Source of the DNA: Candidatus Izimoplasma sp. HR2
GTDB lineage: Bacteria; Bacillota_I; Bacilli_A; Izemoplasmatales; Izemoplasmataceae
Direction of reading: 5' to 3'
NCBI GenBank assembly: GCA_000753575.1
Contig: JRFF01000026.1
Location: forward strand, 128,238-192,237
Length of the DNA: 64,000 nt
Position 1 is the first letter of the stretch. Every line of letters starts with the position of its first letter. The translations under genes and the position numbers were made by a program. A model generated the notes under the pieces. The model worked only from the letters and a program-made list of their open reading frames with translations. It ran no database searches and was not told the origin of the DNA. Positions 1 to 7,222 of the stretch are shown one piece after another.

Positions 1-366
1 CCATTCTTCCTTATATTAATATTTTATACAGGTGTTTGGTATATTGTTTTAAAAAGCATTTATAAAAATTCTGGAGAAGATTTATTTCTTTATGATATAT
101 ATTATGTTCTTGGACTACCAGGAATAATTTATTTACTTTCTTTTAATATAAATCTAGAGTTATGGCATATAGAATCATTACAGATAGTTCATTTATTTCT
201 TTTAGGATTACTTATAATTTTAAGAATAACACTTTATAAAACAAAACATGTTAATATGGTTCGGGTTGCAGTTGTTTACTTACTTCCTTTAGGTAATTTT
301 ATTATCTTGAATCAATTATTTGCATCTTGGTATATTTGGAACTTTTTATCACATGGATATAAATAA
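1..366 (+). CDS. C-terminal part of an unknown membrane protein (cut by window edge)
   Basis: An open frame runs from base 1 to a TAA at 364-366, giving 121 residues with no start in the window. The translation is strongly hydrophobic, with about four candidate membrane segments (near residues 1-20, 36-50, 62-78 and 88-108) separated by short charged loops, and it ends in HGYK. I recognise no family. A hairpin terminator follows immediately, which supports a real gene end. The function is unknown, and the N-terminal part lies outside the window. Confidence 0.6.
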   Translation, partial: PFFLILIFYTGVWYIVLKSIYKNSGEDLFLYDIYYVLGLPGIIYLLSFNINLELWHIESLQIVHLFLLGLLIILRITLYKTKHVNMVRVAVVYLLPLGNFIILNQLFASWYIWNFLSHGYK

Positions 367-368
367 AA

Positions 369-398
369 AACCAATCAAATTTGATTGGTTTTATTTTT
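369..398. terminator. Bidirectional intrinsic terminator
   Basis: A perfect inverted repeat (AACCAATCAAA/TTTGATTGGTT, 369-390) is flanked by an A-run on the left and a T-rich run on the right. It can therefore end both the rightward membrane protein gene and the leftward methyltransferase gene that converge here. Confidence 0.8.
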
Positions 399-416
399 AT
401 GTTTAATTAGTTATTA

Positions 417-959
417 TTATAGTTTCTCCATAATAACAACATATGGTGCTTTTTCATTATTTAAATAACAGTATTTAATAACATTGAAACTTTTATGATC
501 GAGTCCGTTTACATAATTAAGAAGATCATTTGATTCTTCTTCTCCCCCAAATTTCCCCGTGTAAACAACGAAACAAATGAGACCACCAATAACAAGTTTC
601 TTTTGGATTTTTTTGACAGCTTCTAATGTAGATTCGCCTTTTGTAACAACTTTCTTATCACTACCAGGTAAATAACCTAAGTTAAATACAGCAGCTTTAA
701 TATTTTCTTCAACGTATTTATCAACGTTTGCATGTGAGTCTAATATAAATTGTACATTGTGTATTCTGTTTCTTTTCATTCTTTCTTTGGTATTTTCTAT
801 GGCAAGTTCTTGGATATCAAATGCGTAAACTTTTCTAGCTAATCTTGCTAAGAATAACGTGTCGTATCCATTACCACAAGTTCCATCAATAACATAATCA
901 TCTGTAGTTACTATTTCCTTAAGTTTATTATGAACAAAAGGAATTACTTTCTTTATCAT
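417..959 (-). CDS. mnmM: tRNA (mnm5s2U34)-methyltransferase-like SAM methyltransferase, MnmM/YtqB family
   Basis: This 180-residue class I SAM-dependent methyltransferase resembles the YtqB/MnmM family, which adds the methyl group of mnm5s2U34 in the tRNA wobble position. Motif I reads DGTCGNGYDTLFLA near residue 28, and the family hallmark NLGYLPGSDK lies near residue 93. Earlier in-frame GTG (968) and ATG (965) codons exist. The ATG at 959 is preferred because a GAGGTG ribosome site lies about six bases before it. A TATAAT-like -10 is visible just upstream. The gene stands alone and converges on the terminator at 369-398. The family call is strong; the exact tRNA substrate is inferred from the family. 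Confidence 0.85.
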   Translation of the reverse strand: MIKKVIPFVHNKLKEIVTTDDYVIDGTCGNGYDTLFLARLARKVYAFDIQELAIENTKERMKRNRIHNVQFILDSHANVDKYVEENIKAAVFNLGYLPGSDKKVVTKGESTLEAVKKIQKKLVIGGLICFVVYTGKFGGEEESNDLLNYVNGLDHKSFNVIKYCYLNNEKAPYVVIMEKL

Positions 960-1096
960 TGTCATCACCTCTAACTATATTATATCATATATTTGTTTTA
1001 ATAAACTTCTAATTTTAAACAAACTTAAAAAGTTTAAATTTAAAACTTTTTTATAGAAATATTACAAATAAAATCGGCTTAATTTAGGGAATTTTA

Positions 1097-1110
1097 ACAA
1101 AACGCTTTCA
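1097..1110 (-). promoter_or_regulatory. Weak cre-like palindrome in the divergent mnmM/EF-G-like intergenic region
   Basis: Read on the minus strand this is TGAAAGCGTTTTGT, matching 12 of 14 positions of the catabolite-response consensus TGWAANCGNTNWCA. It lies about 40 bases before the -35 of the EF-G-like gene. It is the weakest of the cre-like sites in this window and could be chance in AT-rich DNA. Confidence 0.3.
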
Positions 1111-1147
1111 TAATTTATAATTAATTATATATTTTAATTAAAAAACA

Positions 1148-1177
1148 TTGTCTAATGTTTTATTCATTTGTTATAAT
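1148..1177 (+). promoter_or_regulatory. Sigma-A type promoter of the EF-G-like gene
   Basis: TTGTCT (1148-1153) and TATAAT (1172-1177) are separated by 18 bases. The start codon of the EF-G-like gene is about 50 bases downstream. Confidence 0.6.
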
Positions 1178-1225
1178 AGTATTGAAGTCATATGAAAAAA
1201 ATACATTTTTTGGAGGAAATATACG

Positions 1226-3301
1226 ATGAAAAAATATGATGTTAAAAACATTAGAACCATCGCAGTTATGGGCCATCATGGCTCAGGTAAAACCTCTTTC
1301 ATGGAATCTGTTCTTTATGTAACAGGCTCAAAGAAGAAAAAAGGTAGCGTTGATGACAAGAATACTACATCTGATTACTTACTCGAAGAAAAAGAACATC
1401 AAGCATCTATGTCTATGAGTTTAATTCCAGTGGAATATGAGGGGTACAAAATTAACTTTTTAGATACACCTGGTAATGCAGAATTTGCAAGTGAAGTTAC
1501 ACAAGCACTTTCAGTAGTTAAAGGTGCAGTATTAATGATTGACGGGGCTAAAGGAATTGATATTGTAACTGAACAAGTATTAAACGATTTAAATCAAAAA
1601 AACATACCAACAATTATCTTCATAAATAAAATGGATAAAGATAATGTAAAATTCGAAGAATTAATGAGTAAGTTACATAAAATGATTGGAAATAAAGCAG
1701 TACCATTCTTAACTCCAATTATTGAAAATAACGAATTTAAAGGATACATTAATATTATCGATATGGTAACAAGAGTTATTGAAGGTGGTAAATTAGTTGA
1801 TAAAGAAATTCCTGAAAGTTATATGGATGGAGTTAATGAATTAAGAGAAAGTATTATTGAATCTGTTGCAATGACTAGTGAAGAATTACTAGATAAACAT
1901 TTCTCAGGTGAAGAACTATCATATGAAGAAATTTGTCAAGGATTACGTGAAGGTGTACTTTCAGGAGATTTAAAACCTGTAGTTATTGGATCTGTGATTG
2001 ACGACATTGGTGTAAGAGACATTTTAGAAATGTTTGAAAAATTTATGCCAGCACCAAATGATTTAAAACCTGTTGAAGGTAAACATCCTAAAACTGGAGA
2101 TATTATCGTTAGAAAAACAACTAATGAAGAACCATTTAGTGCATATGTATTTAAAACTACTATCGATCCATTTATTGGTTCAGTAAATTTAATTAAAATC
2201 TTTTCTGGATCTTTATCAAGCGGAGATAAAATTTTAATTCCTAACACTAATGAAACAATTAAAATAGGTAATGTATCTATTATATGTGGTAAAGATCAAA
2301 CTGATGTTGATACTCTTTACGCAGGTGATATTGGTACAGTTACAAAAATAGATGAAATTTCTACAGGATTTACACTATGTGATATCAAAGAACCTATTAT
2401 CTATGAAGGACCAGGATTCCCAACAGCTACTATTTATGTGGCAATAAGTCCTAAAAATAAAAAAGATGAAGATAAAATTTCTTCAGCTTTACAAAAATTA
2501 AATAGTGAAGATCCATCTTTTGAATATAAACGTAATAGAGAAACAGCTCAACTTTTAATTGGTGGGCAAGGTATGATTCATATTTCTTATATCTTAGAAA
2601 AACTTAAAAACATGTTTAAAGTTGATGTAGATATTCAAGATCAAAAAATCGTATATCGTGAAACTATAAAACTTAAAGTAGAATCAGAAGGTCGTCATAA
2701 AAAACAATCTGGTGGTTCAGGACAATTCGGTGTTGTTAAAATGCTATTTGAACCAATTAACGCAAATACTGAAGATTTCCAATTTGAAGAAAAAATCCAT
2801 GGTGGATCAGTTCCTAGAAACTACTGGCCAGCAGTTGAAAAAGGATTACTTGAAAACTTTCAAAAAGGTCCACTTGCAGGATTCCCTGTAATAGGTGTTA
2901 AAGCAACTTTATTAGATGGTGCATATCATGCAGTAGATTCTAATGAGTTATCATTTAAATTAGCTGCACAATTAGCATTTAAAAATGCATGTAAAACAGC
3001 TAAACCAACGTTATTAGAACCAATTATGAAACTTGAAATCACTGTTAAAGATGATTATGTAGGTGACGTAATGGGTGACGTTAACAAAAGACGTGGACAT
3101 GTACTTGGTATGGAACCACTTCCTGGTGGAAAACAAAAAATTATTGGTGAAGCTCCTGAAGCAGAAATTATGAGTTACACTATTGATCTTAAAGCAATGA
3201 CTCAAGGAACTGGTGTATTCCAACGTAAATTTGTACGTTATGATGAAGTACCAGAAAGTTTACAGGCAAGAATTCTTGCACAATTAGAACAAAATAAATA
3301 A
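1226..3301 (+). CDS. EF-G-like translational GTPase with divergent G motifs
   Basis: This 691-residue protein has full EF-G architecture: a GTPase domain, domain II from about residue 290, and the C-terminal EF-G domains III-V. The P-loop is GHHGSGKT (16-23) and the guanine-specificity motif is NKMD (134-137). The G3 motif is DTPGN (80-84), so the histidine that activates water in canonical EF-G is an asparagine. The switch I segment that is normally RGIT reads QASM. These traits place it with the EF-G-like paralogues (EF-G2 group) rather than the housekeeping elongation factor, and the role is uncertain. The start is preceded by GGAGG eight bases away. It is a single-gene unit with promoter and terminator. 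TypA at 28.6 kb keeps the canonical motifs. Confidence 0.85.
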   Translation: MKKYDVKNIRTIAVMGHHGSGKTSFMESVLYVTGSKKKKGSVDDKNTTSDYLLEEKEHQASMSMSLIPVEYEGYKINFLDTPGNAEFASEVTQALSVVKGAVLMIDGAKGIDIVTEQVLNDLNQKNIPTIIFINKMDKDNVKFEELMSKLHKMIGNKAVPFLTPIIENNEFKGYINIIDMVTRVIEGGKLVDKEIPESYMDGVNELRESIIESVAMTSEELLDKHFSGEELSYEEICQGLREGVLSGDLKPVVIGSVIDDIGVRDILEMFEKFMPAPNDLKPVEGKHPKTGDIIVRKTTNEEPFSAYVFKTTIDPFIGSVNLIKIFSGSLSSGDKILIPNTNETIKIGNVSIICGKDQTDVDTLYAGDIGTVTKIDEISTGFTLCDIKEPIIYEGPGFPTATIYVAISPKNKKDEDKISSALQKLNSEDPSFEYKRNRETAQLLIGGQGMIHISYILEKLKNMFKVDVDIQDQKIVYRETIKLKVESEGRHKKQSGGSGQFGVVKMLFEPINANTEDFQFEEKIHGGSVPRNYWPAVEKGLLENFQKGPLAGFPVIGVKATLLDGAYHAVDSNELSFKLAAQLAFKNACKTAKPTLLEPIMKLEITVKDDYVGDVMGDVNKRRGHVLGMEPLPGGKQKIIGEAPEAEIMSYTIDLKAMTQGTGVFQRKFVRYDEVPESLQARILAQLEQNK

Positions 3302-3310
3302 GAGTATTTA

Positions 3311-3340
3311 AAAAGACATCGATATCGATGTCTTTTTTTT
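3311..3340. terminator. Intrinsic terminator after the EF-G-like gene
   Basis: The perfect palindrome AAAGACATCGATATCGATGT continues into CTTT and an eight-T run. The A-rich left side and the convergent gene suggest it serves both strands; its T-run overlaps the stop codon of the leftward exporter gene. Confidence 0.85.
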
Positions 3341-4094
3341 ACCAAAAATATACTATTATTAATGAAGCTCCATATATCATTAAGAATATCCCTATTACTT
3401 TATTTAGTTTCACTTCATTAACTTTGTTAGCATATTTACTAGCTAAGTTAGCACCTATGAAAGCTGAGATACTAGTAACAATTAAAGGTAGTAAAAGTGT
3501 TCCTCCAATAACGATATGAACAATTGCTCCAACTAAAGCTATAAAAACCATAATAAAGACACTTGTTCCAACACCTTTTTTAAGATTATAACCAAGTCGC
3601 ATTGTTAGTAAAGCAAGCAAACTTAAACCTCCACCTGCGCCAAAGTGTCCACTAATATAACCAATAATTGCTCCCCATATTATTGTTTCAAGAAAGAGCC
3701 ACTTATTATTTGATACTTTATCTTTTAATCTATTTTTTACAGGGTAAACTAAGAATCTAATTCCTAAAACAAATACGAATATATTAATAGAAGTATTCAA
3801 AGTTTCAGGTTTAGTCATATAGGATAAATAACTTGCGACAATTGCAAAAACAATAACACTAACTGCAATTCCTGAAGCGTTTTTTAAATCTATATTTTTA
3901 TTTTTAAAATAATTAGACGCACTTGTTGCTGATGCAAAGACATCACTAGCAAGCGCAATCCCGATTGCAACATAAGGATCCATTCCTAACATAGTAGCAA
4001 ATAGTGGTGCAATAATTGTTGCAGCACTAAGTCCAACTAGACCAGTAGCTATCCCAGCAATTAGCCCTCCAATTATGTAAACGAATATTTCCAT
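3339..4094 (-). CDS. TauE/SafE (DUF81) family membrane exporter
   Basis: This 251-residue protein is almost entirely hydrophobic, with about seven or eight membrane helices. It shows the two-repeat pattern of the TauE/SafE family: GGLIAGIATGLVGLSAA at the N-terminus and a second GHFGAGGGLSLLALL near residue 150. Members export sulfite, sulfoacetate or other organosulfonate anions; the substrate here cannot be read from the sequence. The start ATG follows a GGGGGA ribosome site. Its stop codon lies in the T-run of the shared terminator. No sulfur genes are adjacent. Confidence 0.8.
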   Translation of the reverse strand: MEIFVYIIGGLIAGIATGLVGLSAATIIAPLFATMLGMDPYVAIGIALASDVFASATSASNYFKNKNIDLKNASGIAVSVIVFAIVASYLSYMTKPETLNTSINIFVFVLGIRFLVYPVKNRLKDKVSNNKWLFLETIIWGAIIGYISGHFGAGGGLSLLALLTMRLGYNLKKGVGTSVFIMVFIALVGAIVHIVIGGTLLLPLIVTSISAFIGANLASKYANKVNEVKLNKVIGIFLMIYGASLIIVYFW

Positions 4095-4160
4095 TAGTAT
4101 TCCCCCTTATGTTCATAACATAAATAGTATACTACTTATTTATTAATCCGTAAAACAGAT

Positions 4161-4180
4161 TATTATACACAGTGTAATAA
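4161..4180. promoter_or_regulatory. Inverted-repeat operator before the ABC operon
   Basis: TATTATACACAGTGTAATAA is a near-perfect palindrome with arms TTATACAC and GTGTAATAA. It sits about 15 bases before a TATAAT -10 box (4196-4201), overlapping the -35 zone of the ABC operon promoter. That position suits a repressor. No regulator gene is adjacent, so the binding protein is unknown. Confidence 0.45.
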
Positions 4181-4240
4181 ATGTTAGTGTAGGTGTATAA
4201 TAAAAGTATGTAATTATTCTTTTATACTAGGAGGAACATT

Positions 4241-5113
4241 ATGAACGTTATTGAATTTAAGGATTTAACCAAGTACTATGGTAATGTAAAAGGTTGTGAA
4301 AATGTTAATATCAATATAAAAGAAGGAGAAATCTTTGGATTCATTGGTCCTAATGGAGCAGGGAAAAGTACAACTATTAGAACAATGTTATCTTTGATTT
4401 ATCCAACTAGCGGGAGTATAACTGTTTTTGGTAAGGATGCAATTGAATTTGGTCATGAAATTAGAAAAGATATTGGATATCTTCCTTCCGAAATTTTTTA
4501 TTATGATAAGATGAAAGTTATTGATTTGTTGCTATATTCAGCTAGTTTTTATGACCATGATTGTACAAGTAAAATATATGAGTTAGCTGAAATTATGGAG
4601 TTAAATCTTGATAGAAGAATTCAGGATTTATCATATGGTAATAAGAAAAAAGTTGGCATTGTTCAGGGATTACTTCACTCTCCTAAATTAATAATTTTAG
4701 ATGAACCAACAAGTGGATTAGATCCATTAATGCAACAAAAGTTCTTTAATTTAATAGCTGAAGAAAATAAAAAAGGAGCAACAGTCTTCTTTAGTTCTCA
4801 TATTTTAAGTGAGGTTCAACAACTATGCGATAGAGTAGCAATTATTAAAGATGGTGAAATAGTTAGTATAGAAGATGTTAAATCTTTACAAAAAGATAAT
4901 TATAAGAAATTTACTATTTGTGGTGATAAGTTAAATCATGGTAGATTTAATATAGATGGCGTAACTGAATTAAAAGAAGCTGAAAATGAAGTATCGTTTT
5001 TCTACAAAGGTGATGTAAACTTAATGGTGAAATTATTAGGAACATTATCTTTATCTAATGTTTTAATTGAAGAGCCAACATTAGAAGAAATATTTATGCA
5101 CTATTACGAGTAG
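4241..5113 (+). CDS. ABC transporter ATP-binding protein (BcrA/YtrB-like)
   Basis: This 290-residue ABC ATPase has Walker A GPNGAGKST (36-44), a signature motif reading LSYGN (131-135), Walker B LIILDEP (151-157) and the switch histidine in SSHIL (about 188). The signature departs from LSGGQ, which is common in this branch. The C-terminal extension of about 75 residues is typical of ATPases paired with ABC-2 membrane proteins. It starts 5 bases after a GAGGA ribosome site and ends directly against the first permease gene. It should energise export of a drug, peptide or lipid; the substrate is unknown. Confidence 0.9.
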   Translation: MNVIEFKDLTKYYGNVKGCENVNINIKEGEIFGFIGPNGAGKSTTIRTMLSLIYPTSGSITVFGKDAIEFGHEIRKDIGYLPSEIFYYDKMKVIDLLLYSASFYDHDCTSKIYELAEIMELNLDRRIQDLSYGNKKKVGIVQGLLHSPKLIILDEPTSGLDPLMQQKFFNLIAEENKKGATVFFSSHILSEVQQLCDRVAIIKDGEIVSIEDVKSLQKDNYKKFTICGDKLNHGRFNIDGVTELKEAENEVSFFYKGDVNLMVKLLGTLSLSNVLIEEPTLEEIFMHYYE

Positions 5114-5122
5114 GTGATGAAT

Positions 5123-5926
5123 ATGAATATATATTTATTTGAATTAGGGATGTATAAGAAATCTATCGTTATATGGAGCATAGCTATATCTTTTTGGATA
5201 ATATTTTACTTGATGTTTTTTCCAATGATTGCTGGGGATGAAGCTGCATTTGATATAATAATGGAAGAGTTTCCTGAGGAGTTTCTAGCTGCTTTTGGTA
5301 TGAATAGTGATTTACCAATGAGTTCGATTTTGGGATATTTTGGATTAACTTTTGGAATGGCTCAAATCCCTATTGCAATTCAAGCAGCAAATTATGGGTT
5401 TGGTACACTCAGTATTGAGGAAAGAGAACTAACTGCTGATTTCTTGTTAACTAAGCCTATTACAAGAAGAAAAATAATTGTTTCTAAGTTTTTTGCAGCA
5501 CTTACTGGGTTAACTATTGTTAACGCATGTATATGGGTATCTAGTATTTTAGCAATTTATTTATTTAAAGATGGACAAACAGTTGATTTAGGTAAAGTAT
5601 TTATTTTGTTATCATCAATTACTCTATTCCAACTATTTTTCTTAAGTGTGGGTATGGCTATTTCTGTTTCAGTTAAGAAGGTAGGTAGTGTCCTTAGTTT
5701 TTCTATGGGTCTTTCGTTTGGATTGTATATATTAAACTCTCTTAATTCGATATTCTCATCTGGATTCTTAGGTATATTTTCTCCTTATACACATTTTAAT
5801 CCTACATATATTTTAGTTGAAGGATCTTATGATATTGTCTACACACTAATATCAGTAATAATAATTACTATATCGCTTACGATGAGTTATTTCTTGTATC
5901 TTAAAAGAAATATCCATTCATTATAA
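5123..5926 (+). CDS. ABC-2 type permease subunit 1
   Basis: This 267-residue membrane protein has six predicted helices and a large extracytoplasmic segment after the first helix, containing an FPMIAGDEAAFD stretch. It carries the cytoplasmic ERELTADFLLTKPITRRKI motif typical of ABC-2 permeases, where the transporter couples to its ATPase. GTG at 5114 and ATG at 5117 are possible starts, but the AGGTGAT ribosome site at 5112-5118 points to the ATG at 5123. It is translationally coupled to the ATPase upstream, and the second permease follows after 11 bases. Confidence 0.85.
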   Translation: MNIYLFELGMYKKSIVIWSIAISFWIIFYLMFFPMIAGDEAAFDIIMEEFPEEFLAAFGMNSDLPMSSILGYFGLTFGMAQIPIAIQAANYGFGTLSIEERELTADFLLTKPITRRKIIVSKFFAALTGLTIVNACIWVSSILAIYLFKDGQTVDLGKVFILLSSITLFQLFFLSVGMAISVSVKKVGSVLSFSMGLSFGLYILNSLNSIFSSGFLGIFSPYTHFNPTYILVEGSYDIVYTLISVIIITISLTMSYFLYLKRNIHSL

Positions 5927-5937
5927 GGAGGTATTTT

Positions 5938-6726
5938 ATGAATATAATAAAAAGAGAATTAAGGTCTAATCTAAAGGCTTTAATTATATGGGTATCAGTA
6001 TTATCATTAATTATCTTAGTAGCTAGCACTGAGTTTGCTGTATATCATGATAATCCAGATTTAATTGCAGCATTTGAAGGATTTGAAGATATGTTTGCAG
6101 CCCTTGGAGGATCAATTGCTAATATAGGTACACCTGAAGGATTCCTAAGTTTGATGTCAATATATTTATATTTACCGGCTTCAATTTATGGAGCATTATT
6201 AGGAAGTTTAATTATTTCTAAAGAAGAAAAGGATAGAACTGCTGAATATTTATTTACTTTACCAGTTACAAGAAATCAAGTATTGAGAAGTAAAATTATA
6301 GCTGCAATATTTTATCAAATAGTATTTGTAACTGTGATTATTTTAGCATCAATTCTAATTTTTTATAGATATGATCTTGATGAAAACTTTTATAGTTTTA
6401 TGCGACACATGTTTGTAGCACTCACAATGACATCATTAATCTTTATGTCAATAGGAATGTTACTAGCATCTTACTTGGAGCAATATAAAAGATCTGGATC
6501 ACTTACTTTAGGATTATTAATTGGGACATATATGTTAAATATGTTAATTGAAGTAGTAGAAGAATTAGAGTTCCTAAAATATGTAGTACCATTTCAATAT
6601 TTTACTGCTGAAAATATGATAAATAGTAATATAGAGTTTATATTTGTATTTTTATCATTATTGATAATTACTAGTTGTCTTAGCGGAGTATTTATATTTT
6701 ATAAGAAAAGAGATCTATATATTTAG
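5938..6726 (+). CDS. ABC-2 type permease subunit 2
   Basis: This 262-residue permease resembles its neighbour in layout: a first helix near residues 15-30, an extracytoplasmic acidic loop, then five helices. Its coupling motif SKEEKDRTAEYLFTLPVTRN is the family hallmark. The start follows AGGAGGT with good spacing. Together with 4241-5113 and 5123-5926 it forms a complete ABC exporter, probably with the two permeases as a heterodimer. A hairpin closes the operon. Confidence 0.85.
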   Translation: MNIIKRELRSNLKALIIWVSVLSLIILVASTEFAVYHDNPDLIAAFEGFEDMFAALGGSIANIGTPEGFLSLMSIYLYLPASIYGALLGSLIISKEEKDRTAEYLFTLPVTRNQVLRSKIIAAIFYQIVFVTVIILASILIFYRYDLDENFYSFMRHMFVALTMTSLIFMSIGMLLASYLEQYKRSGSLTLGLLIGTYMLNMLIEVVEELEFLKYVVPFQYFTAENMINSNIEFIFVFLSLLIITSCLSGVFIFYKKRDLYI

Positions 6727-6733
6727 TGTAAGT

Positions 6734-6761
6734 AAAGGCTACCATATATTGGTAGCCTTTT
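6734..6761 (+). terminator. Intrinsic terminator of the ABC operon
   Basis: The stem AAAGGCTACCA/TGGTAGCCTTT with a short loop is followed by only four Ts, so it may be leaky. The -10 box of the next gene lies just downstream. Confidence 0.65.
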
Positions 6762-6773
6762 AAATTATTATGA

Positions 6774-6779
6774 TATAAT
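6774..6779 (+). promoter_or_regulatory. -10 box that decides the start of the SnoaL-like gene
   Basis: TATAAT at 6774-6779 overlaps the first in-frame ATG (6778). That ATG cannot be the translation start of a transcript initiated here, so the next ATG (6811) is used in this annotation. A TTGGTA lies 19 bases upstream as a possible -35. Confidence 0.5.
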
Positions 6780-6810
6780 GAAAATATATCAAATAGAAAG
6801 AGCTGATTAT

Positions 6811-7203
6811 ATGAGTAAGAATATAAATGTAGTGATAAACTTTTTTGAAGAAGTATATAATAAAAGGAATTTTGATTATATTATTAAGTACTTTTCAAAT
6901 AATTATTATGAACATAGAGATGATGGAGCAAGAACAAATAGAGAAGCACTAGATATAACAAAAATAGCTTGTGAAACATTTCCGGATCTTAAAGTTATTG
7001 TAGAAGATATAATTGAAGAAAATGATTTAATAGCAATAAGATTAACATTTAGTGGTACTCATTCAAAGTCATATATGGATATAGAGGCAAATAATAAATT
7101 TATTAAATGGGAAGCCATGGAATTCTTCAAATTAAAAAATGAAATTATTGTTGAATCATGGGGATCATGGCCAAATTACGATATATTAATGATGATTAAA
7201 TAG
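6811..7203 (+). CDS. SnoaL-like / NTF2-fold ester cyclase family protein
   Basis: This 130-residue small cytoplasmic protein has the SnoaL/ester-cyclase pattern: an N-terminal helix ending in FFEEVYNKRNFDYI, the YYEHRDDG segment, a central FPDLKVIVEDIIEENDLIAI strand pair, and a terminal WGSWPNYDIL. The fold binds small hydrophobic ligands, and many members have no known reaction. The start was moved from 6778 to 6811 because the earlier ATG lies inside a TATAAT box. The GH31 gene follows within 20 bases and is probably cotranscribed. Confidence 0.7.
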   Translation: MSKNINVVINFFEEVYNKRNFDYIIKYFSNNYYEHRDDGARTNREALDITKIACETFPDLKVIVEDIIEENDLIAIRLTFSGTHSKSYMDIEANNKFIKWEAMEFFKLKNEIIVESWGSWPNYDILMMIK

Positions 7204-7222
7204 ATACTTGGAGGATAAACTG

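Noticed and set aside
1075-1087. Identical 13-mer CGGCTTAATTTAG at 1075-1087 and 33480-33492, both upstream of cre-like sites
   Set aside because: A shared 13-mer pair is expected by chance in 64 kb of AT-rich DNA, and its distance to the cre-like sites differs (10 versus 55 bases).
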